Origin: Facklamia sp. 7083-14-GEN3
GTDB taxonomy: Bacteria > Bacillota > Bacilli > Lactobacillales > Aerococcaceae
Direction of reading: 5' to 3'
DNA length: 64,000 nt
NCBI RefSeq assembly: GCF_024742075.1
Contig: NZ_JANSGD010000001.1
Span: forward strand, 868,001 to 932,000
The position numbers and the translations under genes were made by a program. Positions within the stretch are counted from its first letter, which is position 1. Every line of letters begins with the position of its first letter. Shown piece after piece: positions 36,149 through 44,876 of the stretch. The notes beneath the pieces are model-generated. The model had not been told where the DNA came from. It saw only the letters and a program-made list of their open reading frames with translations, and ran no database searches.

Positions 36149-38257
36149 CTATTCAGCCGCTTCTTCAGTTTCTTCAGCTGAATCTTCTTGAGTTTCATCA
36201 GCTGATTCTTCTTCAGTTTCTTCAGCTGATTCTTCCATCATTTCTTCTTCAGAAGCAGACTCATCAGTATCACTTCCACTAATTTCACTTGAGATACTTG
36301 ATCCGTCTAATTTGTTAGCTGACCAATTATCATAAGCTGCTTGCCATTGTTCAAACGAAACAGGTTCAGATTGAACTTTTACGAATTTGAATCTACGTTG
36401 ACCAGTACCAGCAAATGAGTAAGGACCAGAGAAAGGAACAACATTTGTAACACGTAGATTTGATCCTAAAGTGTTAAATGGAATTGCGATTGCAGCATCA
36501 GTCAACCAAGCTTGTGCCTTAGCATAAGCGTCATAACGAGCATTTAAGTCATCATTAATAGCGTCAGCTGCGTTTACTAATTCAGCATATTCATATAAAC
36601 CTGAAGCTTCGCGCGCTTCTGCATATGGATCTTCTTGGCCTTCTTTAAGAATTGGGTCGAAACCAATTGGAACTAAGAAAGTACCATTAGTAGGTAAATA
36701 AATATCTAAGAAAGTAGATGGGTCTAAATAGTCAGGAATCCAACCAGATTCATTGGTGAAGTCATAGTCAACTTCAGCTGCTACAGTAGCATTAAATGTA
36801 GCATTCAAGTATGTATCTTGATTTAGAAGTACTGGATTAACTACAACATTTTCAGAACCTAAAACATCTTCTAGAGAAGCTTTTAAAGATTTAGCTGTAT
36901 TAACAGCCTGAGGAACTGTTTCTAAAACTGGAATATCTAATTGAATTGGGTAATCTACACCCTCTAATTCAGATTTTGCTTGTTCCAATAATTTCTGAGC
37001 TTTTTCTGGATTGAAGAATGCATCTTGTCCATCTTCTAAGTTAATTCCCTCATAAAGTTCTGGGTTCATTTCTTCGAGATGGCGTGCTACTGCTTCTCCA
37101 AATGACTCATCATCTAACATAACAAATTCTGGAGCAACTAATAAGTTACGGATATCAGTGTCCGCAAATTCTTCACCAAATTTTTGAGTCATGTAAGTAT
37201 GCTTATCAAAAGCAAACATAATAGCTTGACGGAAAGCTTTATTTAAAACTGCTTGATGTGTGTCTTCGTGTTGTTTATCAGTAGTTTTACCAGTTGCTTC
37301 ATGCTTCAAGCGATTTAAGTTAAACTGTAATAAGAATGCAGATCCAGTACGTTGTTGTTGTGTGATATAACCATCAAATTCTTCTTTAACATCGTCATAG
37401 ATTGGTAAAGTAGGATTTACTAAGAAGTAAGAAACAGCTCCATCTTTGTATAAACGATAGAATACTTCCGGGTCAGAACCATCATTGTATGTATATTGAA
37501 CTGTATCTAAGAATACATTATCAGCGTCCCAATAGTTTTCGTTCTTAGTATATTCAATTTCTGATTTAGCAGTTAAGTTAGAAAGTAAGAAAGCTCCATT
37601 GTATAAAATTGAATCTGGAGTTAATGAACCGAAATCATCTCCAACAGAATCTAAAAACTCCTGATTGATTGGATATAAGATACCATAAGTTGTTTTTGAG
37701 TTAAAATATGGTTCTGGCTCTTCAAGAGTATATTCTAGGGTATAATCATCAATGGCCTTAACCCCAACCTCTTCAAAATCAGTAATTTTACCATTTACAT
37801 AGTCGTTAAGACCCTTAATAGATGATTGTACAATAGGTAACATTTCTGATTGAACATCAACCGCATGTTTCAATCCAGTTACAAAGTCATGCGCTGTTGT
37901 TTCAGCCACTTCGTTACCATTGTTATCATACCACATGATACCTGGACGGATTTTATATGTGTAAACTAATCCATCTTCAGAAACTTCATGAGATTCTGCA
38001 ACTGATGGAATGTAGTTACCGAATTGATCGTTTTCATACAATCCATCGATAAAGTTAACTGTGTGACTAGTGTTGGAGTCACGCATAGAGAATGTATAGT
38101 CCAGTGAAGTAGGGTCTCCTAAATAAGTAGCCTTATATTCTGGAACTAAGTCTCCAACAATTTCATCTTGTGCTGAAGCCATTAAAGGTGATACAGCGGA
38201 ACCTAAAGTCAAAGCAGTAACAAAAGAAACAACTACTTTTCTTAATGATTTCTTCAT
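36149..38257 (-). CDS. oppA: Oligopeptide-binding protein OppA/AmiA, non-lipidated with acidic tail
   Basis: 702-residue SBP_bac_5 binding protein feeding the permease encoded downstream. Core features: VPEYKATYLGDPTSLDYTFSMRDSNT after the signal, YTYKIRPGIMWYDNNGNEV, FRQAIMFAFDKHTYM, and SGWIPDYLDPSTFLDIY. The signal peptide ends LMASAQDE, a signal peptidase I site; unlike usual OppA/AmiA there is no lipobox cysteine. Residues 660-702 are a Ser/Glu/Asp/Thr tail. AGGAGG ribosome site. How it stays near the membrane is unclear; the BMP protein at 24.2 kb has the same design. Transcribed first, from a strong promoter with a cre box. Confidence 0.9.
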   Translation of the reverse strand: MKKSLRKVVVSFVTALTLGSAVSPLMASAQDEIVGDLVPEYKATYLGDPTSLDYTFSMRDSNTSHTVNFIDGLYENDQFGNYIPSVAESHEVSEDGLVYTYKIRPGIMWYDNNGNEVAETTAHDFVTGLKHAVDVQSEMLPIVQSSIKGLNDYVNGKITDFEEVGVKAIDDYTLEYTLEEPEPYFNSKTTYGILYPINQEFLDSVGDDFGSLTPDSILYNGAFLLSNLTAKSEIEYTKNENYWDADNVFLDTVQYTYNDGSDPEVFYRLYKDGAVSYFLVNPTLPIYDDVKEEFDGYITQQQRTGSAFLLQFNLNRLKHEATGKTTDKQHEDTHQAVLNKAFRQAIMFAFDKHTYMTQKFGEEFADTDIRNLLVAPEFVMLDDESFGEAVARHLEEMNPELYEGINLEDGQDAFFNPEKAQKLLEQAKSELEGVDYPIQLDIPVLETVPQAVNTAKSLKASLEDVLGSENVVVNPVLLNQDTYLNATFNATVAAEVDYDFTNESGWIPDYLDPSTFLDIYLPTNGTFLVPIGFDPILKEGQEDPYAEAREASGLYEYAELVNAADAINDDLNARYDAYAKAQAWLTDAAIAIPFNTLGSNLRVTNVVPFSGPYSFAGTGQRRFKFVKVQSEPVSFEQWQAAYDNWSANKLDGSSISSEISGSDTDESASEEEMMEESAEETEEESADETQEDSAEETEEAAE

Positions 38258-38346
38258 TAATTTTCCTCCTTATAATTGAACAGAGCAACTAACAATAATG
38301 TTTTTTCTAGATACTTCCCTCACTTTCAACAACTGTAATTGCTTAC

Positions 38347-38375
38347 ATTTTACCAAGTGGTGAAAACGCTGTCAA
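38347..38375 (-). promoter_or_regulatory. opp operon promoter with perfect cre at the -35
   Basis: Minus strand TTGACA (38375-38370), 17 bases, TAAAAT (38352-38347). The plus-strand TGAAAACGCTGTCA at 38361-38374 matches the 14-base cre consensus TGWNANCGNTNWCA at all positions and covers the -35, a repression position for CcpA. Confidence 0.82.
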
Positions 38376-38733
38376 GGCAATCAACTTTTTAGTTTAAGAT
38401 TCGCAGCGATTGTAAGTCAGTTTACTTTGTTTTTGTATGAATCAGAAAGAGTATAAGGTTAATTCTTTCTAATCATTCTTAAGAGAGCTTAGAAATTGTT
38501 ATCGTTTTCTTACTCCTTTCCCTAATATTAAACAATCTTCAAAACAATTTCTATATCAATTTGATTAGAATTTGATTTGAAAAGCGAGTGTTTTTCTAAC
38601 TTTCGGGGGCATGATTAGCTATAGTTAGCGTTTTAATAGTCTTTAATAACAATATATTCTCACAAATCAATAGAATGATACCTATAATAATATAATCTAT
38701 AAAAATTAAGTTGCTACTATACTTTTTTTGTTA
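38376..38733. other. Intergenic region between opp promoter and fruA stop
   Basis: About 360 bases, very AT-rich. No gene with start and ribosome site, and no clear fruA terminator hairpin were seen. Confidence 0.5.
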
Positions 38734-40683
38734 TTATATCTTCTTTAATTGACGTGTATAGTTAAGAAGAAAAGCTGATACCATACTGCCTGTTAACCAA
38801 GAAATAATGTATAGGATTGGGTTACTTACTCCACCTGCTGCTATCGCAAAAACACCTCCGTGAGGAACTAAGCTAACACAGTCAAAGGCCATTGAAAGTG
38901 CACCTGCTAGACCTGCACCTAAGGCTAGACAAGGAATGACGCGTAAAGGGTCAGCCGCTGCAAAAGGTATTGCTCCCTCGGTAATAAAGCTTGCGCCCAT
39001 GGCATAATTCACATAGGCTGAAGATCTTTCTTGTTTTGACCACACTTTTGGTTTAATGGTGGCGGCTAAGGCAATAGCCATAGGCGGAACCATTCCACCA
39101 ACCATTACTGCTGCCATCACATCTGAACCTGCTCCTTGAGCTTGGGTAACTAGAGCTGTTCCTGTAACATAAGCAGCCTTGTTAATGGGACCTCCCATAT
39201 CAATAGACATCATAGCTGCTACTACAAACCCTAATACAATACTCCATTCTCTTGGAATTGATTCAATCGCATTCATTAATCCCGTCATCACTGCACCCAT
39301 CGGACCATTCACTACAAATAGCATTAGGAGACCTATTATTAGAATTCCCAGAACTGGGAATATGAAGATTGACTTCATACCCTCAAGGGATTTAGGCATC
39401 CAATTGAAGGCGATTTGCAGTCCTCTTATAATAGCGCCTGCTAAAAATCCTGCTATTAGTGCTCCAAGAAAGCCTGAAGGTACTAGATTTTCAAATGTAC
39501 CTTGCGGTGCATAAGCAGCTAAGACACCAGGATTAGCAAAGATTCCTCCCATTAATCCCACAATCAACCCTGGACGGTCCGCAATTGATTGTCCGATGAA
39601 TCCAGATAATATCGGTAACATCATGGCAAAAGACATTCCACCGATTGTTTTTAAAATTTGAGCGAATACGTTATAGTCTGAACTAGTTGGATCAGCAGAG
39701 TTTATACCCCAGAAGAAAGAAAGTGCAATCAAAATACCTCCGGCCACAACGAATGGAAGCATATGAGAAACACCATTCATTAAATGTTTATAGAATTGAC
39801 GACCGACAGATTCTTTCTCCCCAGAATCTTCTATCTCATTCATCTTTTCTCCCTTAGCGTGAAAGATAGGTGCATCGAGACGAAGGGCCCTATTTATTAA
39901 CTCGTCGGCCTTATTAATTCCATCTGAAACTTTAGTAATAATAACTGGCTTGCCATCAAATCGATTCATTTCAACCTGTTTATCTGCTGCTACGATAATT
40001 GCATCGGCCTTTTTAATATCCGCTTGATTAAGTTTGTTACCGATACCGGCTTGGCCATTTGTTTCCACTTTAATAGTGACCCCTGCTTTTTTAGCCGCTT
40101 CTTTTAACTTTTCTTCAGCCATAAAGGTATGTGCTATCCCTGTGGGACAAGCGGTAACTGCTAAAATATAAGAATCTGATAATTCCGAATTTGTATCTTT
40201 TTCATTTTTAGCTTGAGCTGTTTCTTTTAAATCTGATCCTTCAGAAAATAAATCAACCACTTCTTGGGCATTCTTAACCGACATCAGTTGATCAATCATC
40301 CCCTCTTCCATCAATTTTTTTGACAAGGAAGCAATTGCCTTGAGATGCTCATTTGAAGAGTTTTCTGGCATCAAAATCATAAAAATTAGATGAACATCTT
40401 TTTCATCCAGAGACTTCCAATCAATGCCTTTATGAGAACGCGCAAAAACAATAATGGGTGTTTTTACCGTTGATGACTGAGCATGAGGCATGGCCACTCC
40501 GTTACCAACTCCAGTGGTAGAAAGTTGCTCTCTTGCTTGCAGTGATTGAAATAATTCTTTTGAGTCCGTAACTCCCCCGACTTGATCGAGATTATTAACA
40601 AGACTCTTTAAAGCCTCTGATTTGTTGCGAACAATTAGATCAAGATCCATCACTTCAATATTTAATAATTCCGACAGCTGCAT
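38734..40683 (-). CDS. fruA: Fructose-specific PTS transporter EIIABC
   Basis: Imports and phosphorylates fructose to fructose 1-phosphate. 649 residues, one chain: EIIA (1-145, His in VAMPHAQSS), EIIB (about 168-265, Cys in VTACPTGIAHTFMAEE) and EIIC (about 300-640, many membrane segments, MMSIDMGGPINKAAYV, GASFITEGAIPFAAADP). AGGAGG ribosome site. Follows fruK by 11 bases. The usual fruR regulator gene is absent from this operon. Confidence 0.95.
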   Translation of the reverse strand: MQLSELLNIEVMDLDLIVRNKSEALKSLVNNLDQVGGVTDSKELFQSLQAREQLSTTGVGNGVAMPHAQSSTVKTPIIVFARSHKGIDWKSLDEKDVHLIFMILMPENSSNEHLKAIASLSKKLMEEGMIDQLMSVKNAQEVVDLFSEGSDLKETAQAKNEKDTNSELSDSYILAVTACPTGIAHTFMAEEKLKEAAKKAGVTIKVETNGQAGIGNKLNQADIKKADAIIVAADKQVEMNRFDGKPVIITKVSDGINKADELINRALRLDAPIFHAKGEKMNEIEDSGEKESVGRQFYKHLMNGVSHMLPFVVAGGILIALSFFWGINSADPTSSDYNVFAQILKTIGGMSFAMMLPILSGFIGQSIADRPGLIVGLMGGIFANPGVLAAYAPQGTFENLVPSGFLGALIAGFLAGAIIRGLQIAFNWMPKSLEGMKSIFIFPVLGILIIGLLMLFVVNGPMGAVMTGLMNAIESIPREWSIVLGFVVAAMMSIDMGGPINKAAYVTGTALVTQAQGAGSDVMAAVMVGGMVPPMAIALAATIKPKVWSKQERSSAYVNYAMGASFITEGAIPFAAADPLRVIPCLALGAGLAGALSMAFDCVSLVPHGGVFAIAAGGVSNPILYIISWLTGSMVSAFLLNYTRQLKKI

Positions 40684-40694
40684 AACTTTTCCTC

Positions 40695-41612
40695 CTAAAG
40701 TTCATGTATTTTAATTTTATCCATTAAAGAATCAATTAACTTCCGTTCAGCTATACCTAATGAAAAAGCTGTTGCCGCACCAGCAGCTGTTCCCAACTTT
40801 AAGGCATCTTTAAACGACTTTGAAGATTGATACTCGGCCATAAAGCCTGCTAACATTGAATCGCCTGCTCCCACGGAATTAACCAATTGTCCTGGAGCTG
40901 ACTTGGATCGATAAATTTTTCTATCGCTAGTTAATAAGATCGCTCCGTCAGCCCCTAGGGATACTAGGACATTTTGCGCACCTTGTTGCTGTAAACGTTT
41001 GGCATATTTTATGACATCCTTGTCTGTGATGATAACTGTATTAAAAATATCAGCCAATTCTTGTTGATTGGGTTTAATTAAAAATGGTCGATAGCTTAAG
41101 CATGATGTTACTAATTCACGGTTCGAATCTAATATAAAATTCACCTCGTTTTTTTGGCACAGTTCAGCTATCTTCTCGTAATCTTTTGAATCCATTCCTT
41201 GAGCCAAATTCCCTGATAAAAAAACGGTGTCATCTTTCTTTAACTTTTGTTTTAGTTGATCGAAAAAATTTTCATATTGAACTCTTTGTATTTTTGGACC
41301 GCTAGCATTGAGTTCTGTTTCTTTTTTACTTTTTAGTTTTACATTTATCCGTGTTTGACCTTCCACTTCAATGAAATCATGTTGAATCGATTGTTTTTCT
41401 AGTAAATCTTTTAAATAATTTCCAGTGAAACCACCAATAAATCCCAGTGCACAAGATGGTATTTCAAACTCTGATAACAAAAGTGAAACATTTAAACCTT
41501 TGCCTCCGATTAGGAAAGTTTCAGACTCTATACGATTCAACTCTCCTTCCTCGAAATCATTTGTCTTCACAAAATAATCGAGAGCCGGATTAAAGGTGAT
41601 AGTAAAATTCAT
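40695..41612 (-). CDS. fruK: 1-Phosphofructokinase
   Basis: Phosphorylates fructose 1-phosphate to the 1,6-bisphosphate. 305-residue PfkB-family enzyme: N-terminal TFNPALDYFV, GGKGLNVSLLLSE, and the C-terminal anion hole NSVGAGDSMLAGF. Strong AGGAGGAG ribosome site. First gene of fruK-fruA; the promoter carries a cre site. Confidence 0.95.
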   Translation of the reverse strand: MNFTITFNPALDYFVKTNDFEEGELNRIESETFLIGGKGLNVSLLLSEFEIPSCALGFIGGFTGNYLKDLLEKQSIQHDFIEVEGQTRINVKLKSKKETELNASGPKIQRVQYENFFDQLKQKLKKDDTVFLSGNLAQGMDSKDYEKIAELCQKNEVNFILDSNRELVTSCLSYRPFLIKPNQQELADIFNTVIITDKDVIKYAKRLQQQGAQNVLVSLGADGAILLTSDRKIYRSKSAPGQLVNSVGAGDSMLAGFMAEYQSSKSFKDALKLGTAAGAATAFSLGIAERKLIDSLMDKIKIHEL

Positions 41613-41646
41613 AGACTCCTCCTGAAAATTGATAAATAAAGTAATA

Positions 41647-41677
41647 ATTATAACATAACTTTAAGCAAGCGTTTTCT
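41647..41677 (-). promoter_or_regulatory. fruK promoter (extended -10) with cre site
   Basis: Minus strand TGTTATAAT (extended -10; TATAAT at 41652-41647). AAGCAAGCGTTTTCT at 41663-41677 (plus) matches WTGNAANCGNWNNCW with one mismatch and lies over the -35 region. Confidence 0.7.
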
Positions 41678-41968
41678 ATTAATGCTTTTATTATAGAAAA
41701 TATTTACTGTTGTTTCAATATATTAAATAGCCACAATCCGGATTTAACCAAATTCTTTCTAACAGAAATAAATAGTAATTTTACATGGCCTATTATTTAA
41801 ATTTTAAACATTATTGCTCATTAATAGATAAATCCGCTTCTAAATCCAACTTATAAAATCAAACAGACCGATTTATTTAGTTTCTATAGGTAGCCGATTA
41901 TTCTAATGACTAACCATCAAAATCTTATTTCCTAAAGTTTATTAATTTCAACTGTAAAAATAAAGTTT
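41678..41968. other. Intergenic region, nothing recognised
   Basis: About 290 AT-rich bases between the fruK control region and the azlD terminator; no open frame with a plausible start was found. Confidence 0.5.
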
Positions 41969-41996
41969 AAAGTCAGAAACATTTGTCTCTGACTTT
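41969..41996 (-). terminator. Terminator of the HAD-azlC-azlD operon
   Basis: AAAGTCAGA / TCTGACTTT stem, 18 bases after the azlD stop, with a T-rich minus-strand flank. Confidence 0.7.
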
Positions 41997-42013
41997 TTAT
42001 GAACTATATAAAT

Positions 42014-42334
42014 TTAACTTAAAACTGTTTGAACCAGTATCATATACAAAGCAGTTCCACCCAAAATGGACAAGACAGCAGAATGGCGCCATTTATGCAA
42101 GATAAAAACCAATAAACAAGATATTATAGCAGCCACAGCTCTTTGAGAAGAATAGGAAATGTCTTTAAATGAATAAATTAATAAGATTGTCATAATGGCA
42201 TAAGGAAAAACTTGCCCTAAATAAATAATCCAAATGGGAGTTTTTCTTTTGAAAATAATAAACGGAGTAGCTCGGATAGTGATCGTTACTATGACCATAA
42301 CGATAATCAAAAAGATAGAATGTAAGTTAGACAT
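42014..42334 (-). CDS. azlD: AzlD-family branched-chain amino acid exporter subunit
   Basis: 106-residue hydrophobic protein with about four membrane segments (ITIRATPFIIFKR, PYAIMTILLIYSF) of the AzlD family, partner of AzlC in branched-chain amino acid (or azaleucine) efflux. Overlaps azlC by eight bases. Substrate is by family only. Confidence 0.88.
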   Translation of the reverse strand: MSNLHSIFLIIVMVIVTITIRATPFIIFKRKTPIWIIYLGQVFPYAIMTILLIYSFKDISYSSQRAVAAIISCLLVFILHKWRHSAVLSILGGTALYMILVQTVLS

Positions 42335-43025
42335 AATCTGGATTTCCTCCTTTAAGTCTATTTTCTACCAATAGAAAAGCGATGACAACAAACATTGAGG
42401 GAAGCATAAAATTGTCCGGCCCAAATATTATGAAAAATATAACCCCAACAGACATCCCTAAAAGGGCAGGCTTGTGATTATTGGTTGCTTCCCACTGATT
42501 GAGAACGACGACAAAAAATAATGCAGTTAAAGCAAAATCAATGCCCTCCGTTGAAAAAGGTAACAGATTCCCTACTAAACTACCCGCTACACTACCAACG
42601 GTCCAATACATATGATTGAGTACTGTGACATAAAGGGAATACTTTTCACGTTCAATTCCTTCGGGCAAATTGTCTATTGAAACCAAAGAAAAAGTTTCGT
42701 CGGTAAGGCCATGAACTAGATAGAGTTTACGCCATCCTTTTATCTTTTTGTATCTTTCTAACTGACTAATACCATAAAATAACAAGCGAAAATTGACCAT
42801 AAAGGTCAAAATCACTGTCGCAAATATTCCAGTTGATGAAGAAAGAATAACTGGTGCTAAGAACTGGATCGACCCTGAGTAGACAAAAAAGCTCAAGCAT
42901 AATGCCCAAATCCAATTAAAGCCTTTAGACTGCATCATAATACCAAAACCTAAGGCTAGCATTAGATAGACGATACCAATTGGTAATGTCTTTTCAAAGG
43001 CATATCTCCAATGTTTTTTATCCAT
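42327..43025 (-). CDS. azlC: AzlC-family branched-chain amino acid exporter subunit
   Basis: 232 residues, about six to seven membrane segments, with the family stretches FVYSGSIQFLAP and LVHGLTDETFSL. Works with AzlD. AAAGGAG ribosome site; starts 17 bases after the HAD gene. Whether the pair exports leucine and valine here cannot be read from sequence. Confidence 0.9.
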   Translation of the reverse strand: MDKKHWRYAFEKTLPIGIVYLMLALGFGIMMQSKGFNWIWALCLSFFVYSGSIQFLAPVILSSSTGIFATVILTFMVNFRLLFYGISQLERYKKIKGWRKLYLVHGLTDETFSLVSIDNLPEGIEREKYSLYVTVLNHMYWTVGSVAGSLVGNLLPFSTEGIDFALTALFFVVVLNQWEATNNHKPALLGMSVGVIFFIIFGPDNFMLPSMFVVIAFLLVENRLKGGNPDYV

Positions 43026-43042
43026 TTTCTAACTCCTTTAAC

Positions 43043-43513
43043 TTAATGACGTAAAGTAGCTTTAATACGCTCAGACTTAAGTAAAATGTTAAGCGCTGAA
43101 TGAATATTGGGTGCAATAATATCGGCTTTACGAATACAGGCAGTGGATAGCCCTTCATTTCCTATAACTGCTATGGATAAAGCAGCTATACTCATCATTT
43201 CTCCATCGTTATAACCATTCCCTATGCAAGCACAGCTTTTACAGTCTAATTCTTCAAGCAATAATTTCTTGGAGATAGCTGCTTTACTTGAAGGAAAGGT
43301 AGCCGGTTCTACTTGAAGTTTTTGACACTGTTGTTTAACAGTTCCATAGGTATCCGCAGTGGCGATAAAAATTTTAACGTTTTCTGAAAGAGTCGATAGA
43401 AGCTCTTGTACTCCTTCAATCAATATTCCATCTTCAGCGATCGTTCCATTAAAATCAATAACTACATTTGATATTTCAATAGTTCTATTGCCTGGAATCT
43501 CATATTTTATCAT
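43043..43513 (-). CDS. HAD phosphatase, soluble P-type ATPase-like (COG4087 type)
   Basis: 156 residues without a cap domain. Motif I is VIDFNGTIAEDG, with Asn where the second Asp normally sits, as known in the COG4087 group; motif II ATADT, and motif IV CIGNGYNDGEMM. These resemble the P domain of P-type ATPases but are soluble. Substrate unknown. Heads the operon with azlC and azlD, controlled from a region with a perfect cre site. Confidence 0.8.
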   Translation of the reverse strand: MIKYEIPGNRTIEISNVVIDFNGTIAEDGILIEGVQELLSTLSENVKIFIATADTYGTVKQQCQKLQVEPATFPSSKAAISKKLLLEELDCKSCACIGNGYNDGEMMSIAALSIAVIGNEGLSTACIRKADIIAPNIHSALNILLKSERIKATLRH

Positions 43514-43550
43514 CTCTATCTCCTTAAAATAATTTGAATGACCATTGTAT

Positions 43551-43565
43551 ATGCAAGCGTTTTCT
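43551..43565 (-). promoter_or_regulatory. cre site ahead of the HAD-azlCD operon
   Basis: Plus-strand ATGCAAGCGTTTTCT matches WTGNAANCGNWNNCW at every defined position, 38 bases upstream of the start codon, next to a possible -35 (TTGCAT on the minus strand). Confidence 0.72.
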
Positions 43566-43702
43566 TAAAAGGGTCTTAAAAATGAAATTACGCATTTAAA
43601 ATCAAAACGGTTTCACTTAGTATACTACTATTAATTTAAATATCCGTTAAGTTTGAATGAAAAGTCCCTAAGAAAGTTCTCATATACTATCGTTAAACGA
43701 AT

Positions 43703-43738
43703 TAAACTACCTCTACTATTTATGATAGAGGTAGTTTA
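43703..43738 (-). terminator. Terminator after the tandem paralogues
   Basis: 13-bp stem TAAACTACCTCTA / TAGAGGTAGTTTA, ten-base loop, downstream of the 125-residue gene. Confidence 0.8.
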
Positions 43739-43772
43739 GTTTTCGATAACCGTTTAAAAAGTTTATATTTTT

Positions 43773-44150
43773 TCAGTATGAATATGTTCGTGTTAAGGCA
43801 TATTCGACAATTAAATAAAAAATGAATAAGGCTATTACAACCATACTTCCTTTTTTAAGCACAATTTTCACTTCCGGATCCGTTCTAAAATAACGTGCTC
43901 GACTTACTATATCTTTCTCTACACTATTTAATTTATTTTCTGGTAATTGTTCCATATAATCTAATTTTGAATCAATATCATCTTCTCCTTTATAACCATG
44001 TACTTTAGACAGCACAGAAATGGTTGAATAATCGTTTTCTTTATAAATAATGTAAGAATCATATATAGGTTTCATTAGTAAGTACGCAAGTGTACTAATT
44101 ATTATTAAGAAAAATAAAGCTCTAAACTTAAATTTTGAAAAATACTTCAT
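43773..44150 (-). CDS. Small two-helix membrane protein, tandem paralogue 2
   Basis: 125 residues; membrane helix at about 10-27 and another at 103-118, with a hydrophilic middle. Aligns without gaps to its upstream neighbour: HGYKGEDD at 51-58, RYF at 86-88, KIVLKKG at 95-101, EY at 116-117. No family recognised. The pair arose by duplication. The ribosome site (AGAGGG, 8 bases) is fair. Function unknown; the loop with the GYxGE motif probably faces outside. Confidence 0.65.
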   Translation of the reverse strand: MKYFSKFKFRALFFLIIISTLAYLLMKPIYDSYIIYKENDYSTISVLSKVHGYKGEDDIDSKLDYMEQLPENKLNSVEKDIVSRARYFRTDPEVKIVLKKGSMVVIALFIFYLIVEYALTRTYSY

Positions 44151-44192
44151 TTTTTTCCCTCTTTATATCAATTTTTTAGTTTCAATTAGCTA

Positions 44193-44573
44193 TTAGAATA
44201 AAAAGCCCGATTTACCTACTATGTACTCAAGAAGTAAATAAGGAATTATTAACACTGAGATCAGTATCCCACCTCGTTTTAAAATAATTTTTTCTTTAGA
44301 AACCTCATGAAAATAATGAGCTAAATCAATTTTATCTTCTTGGTCATATGTGAAATTTCTTGTCGGTTGCTTGTCAATAAATTCAAGTATAGGATCTGAT
44401 TCCTCTTCCCCTTCATAACCATAAGCCCTAGCGATTAATGTGACAGTTTCTAAATTTTTTTGTCTATATTCTTCCATCTGCCGTAAGTGTCGATCCACAT
44501 TTTGATATGCAAACAAGAAAATTAAGATTGAGATTAAAGCTATTCTTATTTTTGTGTTTTTTAACAATTTCAT
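44193..44573 (-). CDS. Small two-helix membrane protein, tandem paralogue 1
   Basis: 126 residues from ATG 44573, chosen for the GGAGGCG site just upstream; 19 upstream codons are open but skipped. Helices at about 10-23 and 103-118; YGYEGEEE at 51-58, HYF at 86-88, KIILKRG at 95-101, EY at 116-117 match the next gene in register. A near-cre sequence lies about 41-55 bases upstream (44614-44628). Unrecognised family. Confidence 0.65.
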   Translation of the reverse strand: MKLLKNTKIRIALISILIFLFAYQNVDRHLRQMEEYRQKNLETVTLIARAYGYEGEEESDPILEFIDKQPTRNFTYDQEDKIDLAHYFHEVSKEKIILKRGGILISVLIIPYLLLEYIVGKSGFLF

Positions 44574-44737
44574 AAAAACGCCTCCAAATTTATTTGATAC
44601 TATCCTACCAAATTTGTAAGCGCTTTTCAATCAAAATTATTCCTTCTCAATTTTTAATAAAATAATTTTTTCATTGAAATGTTCTGTCGCTATTTATTAT
44701 TTTTTCTAATAAATTCAAAGCCCATCTTTCTAAACTA

Positions 44738-44768
44738 TTGACACACATGCTTTGTTTAAGGCTATAAA
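44738..44768 (+). promoter_or_regulatory. Promoter of the PHP phosphoesterase gene
   Basis: TTGACA (44738-44743), 19 bases, TATAAA (44763-44768). The remaining 44769-44876 is an AT-rich leader with the palindrome GTAAGCTTAC and a second possible -35 (TTGACT near 44830). Confidence 0.5.
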
Positions 44769-44876
44769 TAAATTTATTAGAATGATTTCCAATTTGAACA
44801 GCGATGTAAGCTTACGTAAAATAGGTATGTTGACTAATTTTTAATTTTATAAATTTATAAGAGAGGATTATCCAAT

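Noticed and set aside
38376-38733. Hidden small gene upstream of the opp promoter
   Set aside because: AAAGGAG-like sequence occurs but no start codon with an open frame follows.
44614-44628. cre site ahead of the tandem membrane proteins
   Set aside because: TTGTAAGCGCTTTTC has the core but misses a key C and needs a one-base insertion to be symmetric; left as weak.
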